DNA of 11,342 nt from assembly GCA_947306025.1 (NCBI GenBank), contig CAMZFJ010000028.1, forward strand, positions 1 to 11,342. Reading direction: 5' to 3'. Shown piece by piece: positions 1-6,152 of this stretch (its first letter is position 1; every line of letters begins with the position of its first letter). The stretch is from an uncultured Fibrobacter sp. GTDB taxonomy: Bacteria > Fibrobacterota > Fibrobacteria > Fibrobacterales > Fibrobacteraceae. Made by a program: the position numbers and the translations under genes. The notes beneath the pieces are model-generated. The model ran no database searches. It was not told the origin of the DNA and was given only the letters and a program-made list of their open reading frames with translations.

Positions 1-656
1 ATGCCGCGGATGGAAATGTCGCAGAATTGCTCAAGCGGATTGAATCGCAAATCCCTGCGGATATGGAAGCGCTTTTGCCCACGTACGGGCTGCAATGGCG
101 CTCAACGCAGAACTTGGCTTGGTTTGCGCTTGCAACGATGGATGGCAAGTGGACCGAAAAAGCGCGAATGGCGTTTAAGTACACGGCCGAAGAAATTCTC
201 AAGCTGCAAAAAGAAGACCTGTATAGCCTTTCGATTCGCAAGTTTATCTGGGGAAGCAATGGCGATATTGCAAACCATGCGCTGACTTTGTATTTAGCGT
301 ACGAATGGTTTGGTGATGCTAAGTATCGCGTTGCCGCCATGGAGCAAATTGAATTTGTTTATGGCAGGAATCCTGTAGACGTGAGCTTTGTGACGGGTTC
401 TGCGTGGAGTTCTCCGAAGTTCCCGCACCACCGCATAAGCCATTCCGATGGCGTTGTTGAACCTGTGCCGGGGCTTGTTGTAGGCGGCATCAATGTAGAT
501 CGTCAAGATACACACCGCAATCCGCATTATCTCGGGGATGCTCCGGGAATGTCTTATGCAGATGAACAATGCTCTTTTGCCAGTAACGAAGTCGCTATTA
601 ACTGGAGTGCGCCTTTGACGGCAGCCTTGTTGTTGTCTATTTCTTCTTTGCCTTAG
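1..656 (+). CDS. Glycoside hydrolase family 9 (endoglucanase/cellodextrinase), C-terminal part, 5' end outside window
   Basis: The frame is open to the left edge (first full codon at 3), so the gene starts before the window; 217 codons are visible. The GH9 hallmarks lie in the last 100 residues: YGRNPVDVSFVTG, then PHHR (423-434, the substrate-contacting His/Arg of GH9 signature 1), then YADEQCSFASNEVAINW (signature 2). The Glu codon at 588-590 corresponds to the catalytic general acid of the family; the catalytic Asp pair would lie upstream, out of view. The usual Asn-Ala-Pro after INW is Ser-Ala-Pro here. The protein ends directly after the catalytic domain, so no C-terminal binding module or sorting domain follows. 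By family knowledge it hydrolyses beta-1,4-glucosidic bonds in an inverting reaction; whether it is secreted cannot be seen. Its last 20 nt overlap the convergent DUF218 gene. Confidence 0.93.
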   Translation, partial: AADGNVAELLKRIESQIPADMEALLPTYGLQWRSTQNLAWFALATMDGKWTEKARMAFKYTAEEILKLQKEDLYSLSIRKFIWGSNGDIANHALTLYLAYEWFGDAKYRVAAMEQIEFVYGRNPVDVSFVTGSAWSSPKFPHHRISHSDGVVEPVPGLVVGGINVDRQDTHRNPHYLGDAPGMSYADEQCSFASNEVAINWSAPLTAALLLSISSLP

Positions 657-1488
657 CGTCTTTTCCTTGAGACTTTTCTAAGGCCTTGATAGAATCTCTA
701 ACAGCTTCTTTTTCTTCTTCTGTCTTTATCTTGTCTTCAATTTTCGGAAGCAATTTTTGGAAATTGACGTTTGAGCGCATTTCACGCTTGTATTCTGCGT
801 AAGATTTGATCGGCTTGTAATAAGAGGAATCGACGGCTTCGAGCGTGTCGACGTTGAACAAGTCGATATACGACATGAATAACGCTGCCCAACTGCGGAG
901 CCAATCCTTGCGCGATTCTCTGTTGCTGTACCAGCAAGAGGCGTTATAAGTGACATGCTTGATATCTTTGGTCAAATAAACGGGGCTGTTCCCGGAAAGC
1001 TTTTGGAAAATTCTCTTGACGCGGTATGTGGAGGCGGCATCGGTCAAAAGAAGTACCGTGTCGGCCTTGTGTTTTTTTAGCCACGGGACGATTGAATAAG
1101 CTTCGCTAATTGTTGAAGGATCGTTATGCGGAACGAGGAATACGGCTTTTTCGCTAAACGAACCCTGCTTCATAAAATCTTCGGCGTAGAATTCGGAATT
1201 GCTTCTATCGCGGTAAACGCGGCGGCCGAGGAGCAGAACGGAATCTGCTTTGCCTTCTTTTAAAAGGTTGGCTGCAAAATCGCTGCGTTCGAGGTCTGCG
1301 GTTTGTCCGTCGAGTACGGCGACCCATTTGACATGTTCGAAAGAGTCGTCTTCAACAAGCCAATGGCCGCTTTTTTCAAAGATGGTGTACGTGATGATGG
1401 CGATTGCAAGTAAAACCAGCAGCGCAATTCCTACGCTGAAATTCTTTTTCTTTCGATCGTTCTTATCGGATTTTAGAATATTTGACAA
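637..1488 (-). CDS. Membrane-anchored DUF218 (YdcF/SanA/ElyC-like) protein
   Basis: This is a 283-residue protein. A lysine-rich N-terminus (residues 8-15) is followed by one membrane segment (about 17-38), which predicts a cytoplasmic N-terminus and a periplasmic domain. The DUF218 fold is recognisable from the strand-turn motif VAVLDGQTADLERSDFAA (57-73), LLLGRR (85-90), SEAYSIVPWLKKHKADTVLLLTD (128-150), YRVKRIFQKL (155-164) and WYSNRESRKDWLRSW (186-200). Relatives such as SanA and ElyC act in envelope integrity and peptidoglycan or polysaccharide metabolism; no reaction can be assigned. The family often has a His in the TS-x-x-H-x-x-R motif, and here that stretch reads TDAASTYR. A highly charged, Lys/Glu-rich tail (245-283) is extra. 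The start is TTG at 1488, because an in-frame stop lies two codons upstream and an AGG sits 7 nt before it. The gene has its own likely promoter and converges on the GH9 gene. Confidence 0.8.
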   Translation of the reverse strand: MSNILKSDKNDRKKKNFSVGIALLVLLAIAIITYTIFEKSGHWLVEDDSFEHVKWVAVLDGQTADLERSDFAANLLKEGKADSVLLLGRRVYRDRSNSEFYAEDFMKQGSFSEKAVFLVPHNDPSTISEAYSIVPWLKKHKADTVLLLTDAASTYRVKRIFQKLSGNSPVYLTKDIKHVTYNASCWYSNRESRKDWLRSWAALFMSYIDLFNVDTLEAVDSSYYKPIKSYAEYKREMRSNVNFQKLLPKIEDKIKTEEEKEAVRDSIKALEKSQGKDAKAKKK

Positions 1489-1506
1489 ATTTTACCTGCT
1501 TTTTCG

Positions 1507-1521
1507 TTACTATTATAGTAA
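1507..1521 (-). promoter_or_regulatory. Perfect -10 box inside a 15-bp palindrome, promoter of the DUF218 gene
   Basis: Read leftward, TATAAT (1517-1512) lies about 24 nt before the TTG start, which suits a short leader. The hexamer is embedded in a palindrome with 7-nt arms around one central base (TTACTAT and ATAGTAA, 1507-1521), the shape of a repressor or activator half-site pair. No convincing -35 is present: the best candidate, TTTCCA (1538-1533), is poorly spaced. Assignment is by position and hexamer match only. Confidence 0.45.
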
Positions 1522-1553
1522 ATAACCGTTGTTGGAAATTTAATTTATTTGAT

Positions 1554-1622
1554 AGTTACTAGTAACTTTGAACTCTTGAAGTGCTTCAGTTACTAGTAAC
1601 TTCGAACTCGTAACTTACCTCT
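1554..1622. repeat. Heptamer array with two copies of a 14-bp perfect palindrome (rimI / DUF218 gap)
   Basis: The palindrome AGTTACTAGTAACT occurs at 1554-1567 and 1588-1601, and the 22-nt segments beginning at each copy differ at one base. The stretch reads as 7-bp units, mostly ending in AACT (AGTAACT, TTGAACT, TCGAACT, CGTAACT). AGTTACT and AGTAACT are reverse complements of each other. A small inverted repeat, GAAG-TG-CTTC (1578-1587), sits between the two halves. The last units touch the rimI stop codon. No T-run follows, so this is not a standard terminator. The rest of the 126-nt gap is the AT-rich promoter region of the DUF218 gene. Confidence 0.8.
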
Positions 1623-2085
1623 TTAATTTAACCGAATACTTGTATAAAGCGGCGTCTTCGCCATCGGAATAATATTTTTTGCGGGAATTGTATAACACAA
1701 AACCGTGCTTCTCGTAAAAGGCGCGAGCTTTGGTGTTCCCAACACGGACTTCTAAGAAACATTGATCGCCGTCCTCTGTTAGCTTGTCCAAACCCGCTTG
1801 TAGGAGCTGAGTGCCGATGCCCTTGCGCTGTTCGGATTCTTTCGTGGCAATGCTTAACAGTTCGGAATCAGAACCAAGCAAGTGGAAAATCGCGTAACCC
1901 AGGAGTTCGCCATGGTAATCGACTTTGCCGCATTCGCCGTCTCCATCTTCGCAGACAACGCAGTAGGCATAGCTTGCGCGAATTTCAGAACGGAACTGCT
2001 TTTCATCCCAATCCTGAAATGCAAGTTCCCCTTGCAATTCGAGAACTTGTGGCAAATCATCTTCTGTCATTTTGCGAAGCTGCAT
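1615..2085 (-). CDS. rimI: RimI-like GNAT N-acetyltransferase
   Basis: This is a 156-residue GCN5-related acetyltransferase. Visible motifs are WDEKQF (26-31), the acetyl-CoA pyrophosphate loop QRKGIGTQLL (86-95), LEVRVGNTKARAFYEKHGF (111-129) and the RimI-type tail RKKYYSDGEDAALY (135-148). Glu112 and Tyr124 sit where the catalytic acid/base pair of Salmonella RimI lies. By family knowledge it uses acetyl-CoA to acetylate protein N-termini (ribosomal protein bS18 in enterics); the substrate here is inferred. A Gly/Asp-rich insertion at 46-56 lengthens the N-terminal half. I chose ATG at 2085 because GAGGAG (2096-2091) lies 5-8 nt upstream. A GTG at 2094 is in frame but overlaps that Shine-Dalgarno site. 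It lies 41 nt after tsaB, a classic tsaB-rimI pairing. Confidence 0.88.
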   Translation of the reverse strand: MQLRKMTEDDLPQVLELQGELAFQDWDEKQFRSEIRASYAYCVVCEDGDGECGKVDYHGELLGYAIFHLLGSDSELLSIATKESEQRKGIGTQLLQAGLDKLTEDGDQCFLEVRVGNTKARAFYEKHGFVLYNSRKKYYSDGEDAALYKYSVKLKR

Positions 2086-2095
2086 GATATTCACT

Positions 2096-2136
2096 CCTCA
2101 TACCTCAAAGCGACGAAGTCGCGACCTCACACCTTT
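2096..2136. repeat. Short heptamer array with GC-rich hairpin core (tsaB / rimI gap)
   Basis: CCTCA recurs at 2096-2100 and 2103-2107 (7 nt apart) and again at 2125-2129, with a CCTTT variant at 2132-2136, also 7 nt on. Between the two pairs lies the hairpin GCGAC-GAA-GTCGC (2110-2122). The layout of words, GC core, words matches the arrays at 2750-2966 and in rsgA. The right end includes the tsaB stop codon (TGA, 2129-2127). The leftmost word, read leftward, contributes the GAGGAG that serves rimI as its Shine-Dalgarno site. Confidence 0.6.
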
Positions 2137-2756
2137 AACTTCTCGAAGTACGAAGGCTGGATGTAGTTTGCTTCTTGGATAAGCGAAGGCTTTACGGTTT
2201 TAAAAAGCGGAGACCACATGCTGAGCGGCTTGTCGGTGTCGAGCGTTGTCGTGATGTTTTTCTCTGCGAATGTTGCAGAAAGAACTTCGTCGGCGAGAGC
2301 GGCTGCATCAACAACGGCGGTCTTCACGGAGCTCCTCTTGAGTCGCGCAACGACTTCTTCGGTTTCGATAAAGCTTTCTTCGTTGTTCAGGCGCAAATAC
2401 CAGAATCCATTGCGCGCGCGAATGACCACTGCAACAGAATCGTCGGCAGAACCGGCAAAGCAGGCGAGGGCCTGTAATGTTGTCACGCCATAAAGATCGC
2501 GCTTTCCGCTAAAGCAAAGCCCCTGGCAGAACGCAACACCTGTGCGCAGTCCGCTGAACGAACCGGGCCCGACTGTTACCATCACGCGCTTTACGTCGTC
2601 GAGTGTTGCACCGACTTTAGTGAGCAGAGCGTCCAAGCTTGCGCTCAAGACTTCGCCTTTGCCAGACGGGTCCACGATTTCTTCGTAAACCGAGTCCGCA
2701 CAAAGTGCCATCGAAATTCCCTTGCGGGAGGTGTCTACTATTAAGTTATAGTTCAT
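2127..2756 (-). CDS. tsaB: TsaB, t6A37 tRNA threonylcarbamoyladenosine complex subunit
   Basis: This 209-residue ASKHA-fold protein is the non-catalytic partner of TsaD. With TsaD and TsaE it installs t6A at position 37 of ANN-decoding tRNAs, using threonylcarbamoyl-AMP from TsaC. The diagnostic segment is VTVGPGSFSGLRTGVAFCQGL (60-80), close to the family GPGSFTGLRIG. The N-terminus LIVDTS (5-10) is the first phosphate-loop-like strand, degenerate as expected for TsaB. Length is near the usual 220-230. ATG at 2756 is the start, but no Shine-Dalgarno is visible: the preceding bases and the start codon itself lie in a heptamer repeat array. It is followed by rimI after 41 nt; ddl lies 225 nt upstream on the same strand. 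Confidence 0.92.
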   Translation of the reverse strand: MNYNLIVDTSRKGISMALCADSVYEEIVDPSGKGEVLSASLDALLTKVGATLDDVKRVMVTVGPGSFSGLRTGVAFCQGLCFSGKRDLYGVTTLQALACFAGSADDSVAVVIRARNGFWYLRLNNEESFIETEEVVARLKRSSVKTAVVDAAALADEVLSATFAEKNITTTLDTDKPLSMWSPLFKTVKPSLIQEANYIQPSYFEKLKV

Positions 2757-2966
2757 AGTTACTAGTTCGTAGTTACTAGAACTTAGAGCTTAGAACTTAG
2801 AGCTTAGAAGAAAGGTATTAGATAACAGGTATTAGGTGCTAGTTTCTTTATAATCGTGCCATAGGTGCCTAACTAATCTGAACCCTAAAGCCTACAATCT
2901 ATAACCTATCTAAGTTCTAAGAGCGAAGCGGTCTAAGTTCTGCCAACTGCGGCAACGCCGCTAACG
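2750..2966. repeat. Two facing arrays of degenerate heptamers filling the ddl-tsaB gap
   Basis: From 2750 to 2847 the sequence splits into fourteen consecutive 7-bp units that all begin with AG (for example AGTTACT, AGAACTT, AGAGCTT, AGGTATT). A 14-nt unit is exactly tandem at 2777-2790 and 2791-2804. After a non-repetitive centre (2848-2868), the opposite polarity appears: CT recurs every 7 nt at 2878, 2885, 2892, 2899 and 2906, and later at 2933, 2940 and 2947. The arms are complementary, with 2789-2801 the exact reverse complement of 2909-2921 (13 bp). GC-rich cores lie at 2918-2934 and at 2949-2961 (GCGGC-AAC-GCCGC). The array enters the tsaB start codon at 2750-2756. No gene or clear promoter is visible in the gap; a forward TATAAT at 2849-2854 points away from tsaB. 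Confidence 0.85.
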
Positions 2967-2981
2967 AATAAACACCAAGCT

Positions 2982-3995
2982 CTAGTCGATAATCACATCA
3001 ATGAGCTGCCTGTAGGTGATTCCGATGCAGGCTGCCTGTTGCGGCAAAAGCGATGTCGGAGTCATGCCCGGGAGCGTGTTCGTCTCGATAGCGAAGAGTT
3101 CTCCGTCCTTCGTGATGCGAACGTCTGTGCGGCTGTAGCCTGCGCCACCCAAAGCGTAGTGGGCGTTCTTCACGAGTTCCTGGATGCGGGCGGTGAGTTC
3201 CGGCGCAAATTCGGCCGGCGTCACTTCCTGGCATTCGCCATTGTACTTCGCTTCGAAGTCGAAGTATTCGCGAGTGGTCATGCGCATTTCGGTCGGCGGC
3301 AAAGGCTTTTCGCCTTCGATGTAGCCGCAGCTAGCTTCGCCACCTGCAATGAATTTTTCGCAGAGCAAGCGGTTGGAATCCTTGAACAAATCCTGAGCAA
3401 TCTTGCCCGCTTCGTCGATGTTCTTGGCGATGCCGATGCCGATAGAAGAACCTCCCAGCGGGTCCTTGATGACAAGCGGGAATCCGAGTTCGTCAGCAAC
3501 GTTCACGAGCGTATCGCCGGTAAAATCGTGCTTCCAGATGTCGCGGTTAGGCGGAGTCGGAATTCCGTTAGCGCGGTAGATTTCTTTCGACTTGATTTTG
3601 TCCATAGCCAAGGCCGAAGCGAGCAGGCCGCAACCCGTGTACGGGATGTTCCAGTTTTCGAGCATGGCCTGGATGTGTCCGTCTTCGCCCCATTTGCCGT
3701 GCAGCGCAAGGAACGCGATATCGGCAGACGGAAGTTCCGAAAGTGCCGGAGACTTCTTCTTGTTTGCTGCGGTTCCTTCAAGGCTATGGAAATAGTTTGC
3801 AGAAAAATTTGCTTTCTGGTACGGAGAAAGTTCGCGGGAAGACCAGTGCCAGGTGCCGTCCTTGTCGATGAGGACCGGGTGGATGTTGTACTTTTCCGGA
3901 TCCATGGCACGGACAACGCCGGTGCCGCTAACGACTGAAACATCATGTTCTGTAGATGGACCGCCCATCAAAACCAAAACGCGTAAACGGGACAT
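2982..3995 (-). CDS. ddl: D-alanine--D-alanine ligase
   Basis: This 337-residue ATP-grasp enzyme makes D-Ala-D-Ala in the cytoplasm for the peptidoglycan pentapeptide. All landmarks are present. GGPSTEHDVS (11-20) carries the first-subsite Glu16. HGKWGEDGHIQA (99-110) is Ddl signature 1. The ATP-grasp loop is KDPLGGSSIGIGIA (177-190). The omega-loop Tyr251 is in AKYNGE. SRTDVR carries Arg289 and Asp291, and IETNTLPGMTPTSLLPQQA carries Glu304 and Asn306, which bind the two Mg ions. The spacing of Arg289/Asp291/Glu304/Asn306 equals that of E. coli DdlB (255/257/270/272). The Tyr in the omega-loop fits D-Ala, not D-Lac, specificity. The start is ATG 3995, with AGAGG (4005-4001) 5 nt before it. 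It heads the leftward block toward tsaB and rimI. Confidence 0.97.
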   Translation of the reverse strand: MSRLRVLVLMGGPSTEHDVSVVSGTGVVRAMDPEKYNIHPVLIDKDGTWHWSSRELSPYQKANFSANYFHSLEGTAANKKKSPALSELPSADIAFLALHGKWGEDGHIQAMLENWNIPYTGCGLLASALAMDKIKSKEIYRANGIPTPPNRDIWKHDFTGDTLVNVADELGFPLVIKDPLGGSSIGIGIAKNIDEAGKIAQDLFKDSNRLLCEKFIAGGEASCGYIEGEKPLPPTEMRMTTREYFDFEAKYNGECQEVTPAEFAPELTARIQELVKNAHYALGGAGYSRTDVRITKDGELFAIETNTLPGMTPTSLLPQQAACIGITYRQLIDVIID

Positions 3996-4020
3996 AAAAA
4001 CCTCTTTAAAATCTTTGCGT

Positions 4021-4049
4021 TTTAATCTAGTAAATTAGTTATGAGTCAA
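4021..4049 (-). promoter_or_regulatory. Candidate ddl promoter
   Basis: Leftward reading gives TTGACT (4049-4044, five of six to the sigma-70 -35), a 17-nt spacer, then ATTAAA (4026-4021, three of six to the -10). A start near 4014 would leave a short leader holding the AGAGG ribosome site. The spacer region also shows AG steps at 4029, 4037, 4044 and 4051, faintly resembling the heptamer arrays. Confidence 0.35.
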
Positions 4050-4137
4050 TAGGTTATGGTGTTTTTTGCATGAAAGATTTCTCTATCGGGCAATCTAAAA
4101 ATGAAACTAAAAAATGATAAATAAAAGATTATTTTCC

Positions 4138-4167
4138 TTGCCGAAATCAACTAGCAAAATCTATATT
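4138..4167 (+). promoter_or_regulatory. Candidate promoter of the SDR epimerase gene
   Basis: TTGCCG (4138-4143) and TATATT (4162-4167, five of six) are separated by 18 nt. This predicts transcription from about 4175, leading into the AGGAGG ribosome site at 4187-4192. It shares the divergent gap 3996-4196 with the ddl promoter. The remainder of that gap is AT-rich without other recognisable features. Confidence 0.42.
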
Positions 4168-4196
4168 GGAAAAAATACGTGTTAAAAGGAGGACTT

Positions 4197-5117
4197 ATGA
4201 GAGTCTTTGTTACGGGTGGTACGGGATTTATTGGTCATTACGTAGTGAAAGCTCTTTTGGAAAAGGGGCATGAGGTTGTTGTTGCCACACGCCATCCGAA
4301 CAAGGTGCCGACATTGAGGGCTAATGCTAATGTTTCTTTTGTCGAAGCCGCTTTGACGGATTTCGAAAAAATGGGCGAGGGCCTGATCGGCTGTGATGCT
4401 TGCATTCATGTAGCTTTGGGTTGGGGCGATACCCCGAGTGCCATGCTCATGAACGATACTCGTGCGACGGTTGCACTTTTGGAAATGTCTGCTCGTGCTG
4501 GTTGCGAAAAGTTTATCATGACAAGTAGTACTTCTGCGATGGGTCGCGTACGTTCTGAAATGCGCGAAACGACAAGCAACATGCCGATAGATTTGTATGG
4601 TGCCACCAAGGCCGCAGGCGAAGCTTATGTGCTCGGTTTTAGTCATGGTTACGGAAGCCAGTTCCCCGAAGTCAAGATGAAGCGTAATATCATTCGTCCG
4701 GGTTATACGTTTGGTAATCCGGCGTTCCCTGATGGCTGTTCGCAGCCGGACCGCCGCTTCTTCGATATGGCTTATGCCGTCAAGGAAAATCGCGATATCC
4801 ATATCATCAAGAATGACGGAACGCAGTTTATCCATGCATCACAGCAGGCCCAAATTTATATGAAATTGCTGGAGTCCGATTACAATGAAGAAATTTTCCT
4901 CGGTCTCGGTTCAGAATGGATTAGCTGGAAAGAAATTGCTCAGAAGATGATTGCCCTCAAGCCGGGTTGCACGTCGAAAATTGTGGAAACCGATATGGGC
5001 TGGGGCGATGAACCGATGCTTTACGATGTCCAGAAAATCAAGGATAGCTTTGGACTTGTGTTTGATGCGCATGAATTTTTGGATGAACACATCCGTTGGA
5101 CATTCGAAAATGCCTAA
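4197..5117 (+). CDS. NAD-dependent epimerase/dehydratase family protein (extended SDR)
   Basis: This is a 306-residue extended short-chain dehydrogenase/reductase. The N-terminal Rossmann motif is TGGTGFIG (6-13). The catalytic set is Thr/Ser in MTSSTSAMG (108-116) plus Tyr134-x3-Lys138 in YGATK, followed by IIRPGYTFG (166-174), the usual post-catalytic strand. The fold is that of nucleotide-sugar epimerases, dihydroflavonol-4-reductase-like enzymes and related NAD(P) oxidoreductases; the substrate cannot be read from the sequence. I chose ATG 4197 because AGGAGG (4187-4192) sits 4 nt upstream; an in-frame GTG at 4179 has no such site and would place the Shine-Dalgarno inside the gene. It is monocistronic: its own promoter lies upstream and a strong hairpin terminator downstream. 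Confidence 0.88.
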   Translation: MRVFVTGGTGFIGHYVVKALLEKGHEVVVATRHPNKVPTLRANANVSFVEAALTDFEKMGEGLIGCDACIHVALGWGDTPSAMLMNDTRATVALLEMSARAGCEKFIMTSSTSAMGRVRSEMRETTSNMPIDLYGATKAAGEAYVLGFSHGYGSQFPEVKMKRNIIRPGYTFGNPAFPDGCSQPDRRFFDMAYAVKENRDIHIIKNDGTQFIHASQQAQIYMKLLESDYNEEIFLGLGSEWISWKEIAQKMIALKPGCTSKIVETDMGWGDEPMLYDVQKIKDSFGLVFDAHEFLDEHIRWTFENA

Positions 5118-5145
5118 TTGAATCAACGAAAAATATGGCTTATAA

Positions 5146-5177
5146 AAAAAGCGTCGCTTTCGAGAGCGGCGCTTTTT
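5146..5177. terminator. Bidirectional rho-independent terminator
   Basis: The stem AAAAAGCG-T-CGCT (5146-5158) pairs with AGCG-G-CGCTTTTT (5165-5177) through one G-T wobble. The 6-nt loop is 5159-5164. The A-tract on one side and T-tract on the other allow termination in both directions, as expected between the convergent SDR and UbiA genes. Confidence 0.9.
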
Positions 5178-5195
5178 GCTTATCTGTAAAATCTT

Positions 5196-6152
5196 TTAGT
5201 GGCAGATGATTAAGGCTATTATTCCCAAGACCATTGCCAGTTTCATGATTGACTGTGCGCGGTGGTAATTCTTACGGTGGGCGCTAATGATCGCGATGGC
5301 AAAACATGGAGTGAGTGTGATGCCCGTGATAATGAGGAATAAAGGCGGGTAATTGAATTGGTAAATCTGGTCCATGTAATAAACAGGAATCGGAAGCGCA
5401 AGCCAAGAGAGGATTATAAGGACTCCTGCGAGTCGGCGAGATTTCTTGCCGCCGGCGATAAGCGGGAATGTCACGATACCAGCCTTACGGTCGCCAGTTT
5501 TGTCTTCGAGATCCTTGTATATTTCGCGAGCGGTTGTGAGCAGGAATGCAAACGGAATTGCAGGAACGATGGCCCACATGTGTTCATCTGGGTAAGCGTT
5601 TCCGGAGAAGTTGAAGTAGTATTGCACCGCAAAGAGTAGCGGGGTGGCGCAGAGGAATCCGATGGTCATGTTCTTGACGAGCGGAGTGCGTTTGAGCTTG
5701 CGGTTGTATATGATGAGCAGTGCGCAGAGTCCCGCAAAGAACCACAGTGGGAATGTTAAGATGATGGCGCCCATCCAGCCGAATCCCAGGGCGTGGTCCC
5801 AATCCTTGACAATCCCCATAAATTTGACGCATTCAATGATTGTATTGACAAGTCCGCAAAGAAGCGTCAATACCGCGAGGGCTTTCCATGCCCTTCTGGC
5901 GTCTCTGATTTTGATTTCGCCAGTTACAAGCGGTCGCTCTGGGCGGTTGATTTTGTCGCTTGGTAGATCAAGAACGTCGTTCTCGATATTGGCGAAGCCG
6001 ATTGCTGATGCAAATCCCAATGCTTGTATAATAAGAATGGGAATGGAGGGGATATCGCGAAGCAATATGTAACCCATGATGAGTGTTGTGATTGCAATCA
6101 CGATGTTGATGGGACGAACCATCTTGAATAGTGTATAAAATGTAGATCGCAT
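5196..6152 (-). CDS. UbiA-family prenyltransferase
   Basis: This 318-residue polytopic membrane protein has about eight or nine hydrophobic helices. Both Asp-rich motifs of the UbiA superfamily are intact: N58-D59-x2-D62-x3-D66 followed by INRPERPL (68-75), and AREIYKDLEDKTGDRKAG (208-225) with Asp214, Asp217 and Asp221. These bind the prenyl diphosphate through Mg. The enzyme attaches an isoprenoid chain to an acceptor in the membrane. The NRPxRPL form is shared by digeranylgeranylglyceryl-phosphate synthase-like, homogentisate and chlorophyll-type members, and the acceptor is unknown. No quinone, haem or lipid partner gene is adjacent. ATG 6152 has no visible Shine-Dalgarno, and the upstream run is extremely AT-rich. 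The next Met (residue 11) is also without a site, so the start is uncertain by ten codons. Confidence 0.88.
   Translation of the reverse strand: MRSTFYTLFKMVRPINIVIAITTLIMGYILLRDIPSIPILIIQALGFASAIGFANIENDVLDLPSDKINRPERPLVTGEIKIRDARRAWKALAVLTLLCGLVNTIIECVKFMGIVKDWDHALGFGWMGAIILTFPLWFFAGLCALLIIYNRKLKRTPLVKNMTIGFLCATPLLFAVQYYFNFSGNAYPDEHMWAIVPAIPFAFLLTTAREIYKDLEDKTGDRKAGIVTFPLIAGGKKSRRLAGVLIILSWLALPIPVYYMDQIYQFNYPPLFLIITGITLTPCFAIAIISAHRKNYHRAQSIMKLAMVLGIIALIICH

Noticed and set aside
1554..1609. Transposon or insertion-sequence ends
   Set aside because: No transposase or target duplications nearby, and the palindromes fit the 7-bp repeat pattern better.
2092..2094. GTG as rimI start
   Set aside because: It overlaps the GAGGAG that is well spaced for ATG 2085.
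2849..2854. TATAAT as the tsaB promoter
   Set aside because: It reads rightward, away from tsaB, and has no matching -35.
2949..2961. ddl terminator at the GCGGC-AAC-GCCGC hairpin
   Set aside because: No T-run follows on the ddl strand; better explained as a core of the repeat array.
2750..2966. CRISPR array
   Set aside because: Units are 7 bp, adjacent and degenerate; there are no 24-40 bp repeats with unique spacers and no cas genes.
3039..3938. Long rightward open frame (299 codons) antisense to ddl
   Set aside because: It lies wholly opposite an unmistakable Ddl, shows no motif and arises from ddl codon bias; low-complexity Arg/Ala/Phe composition.
4182..4835. Leftward open frame (217 codons) antisense to the SDR gene
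   Set aside because: Shadow of a clear SDR gene, with no ribosome site and no recognisable motif.
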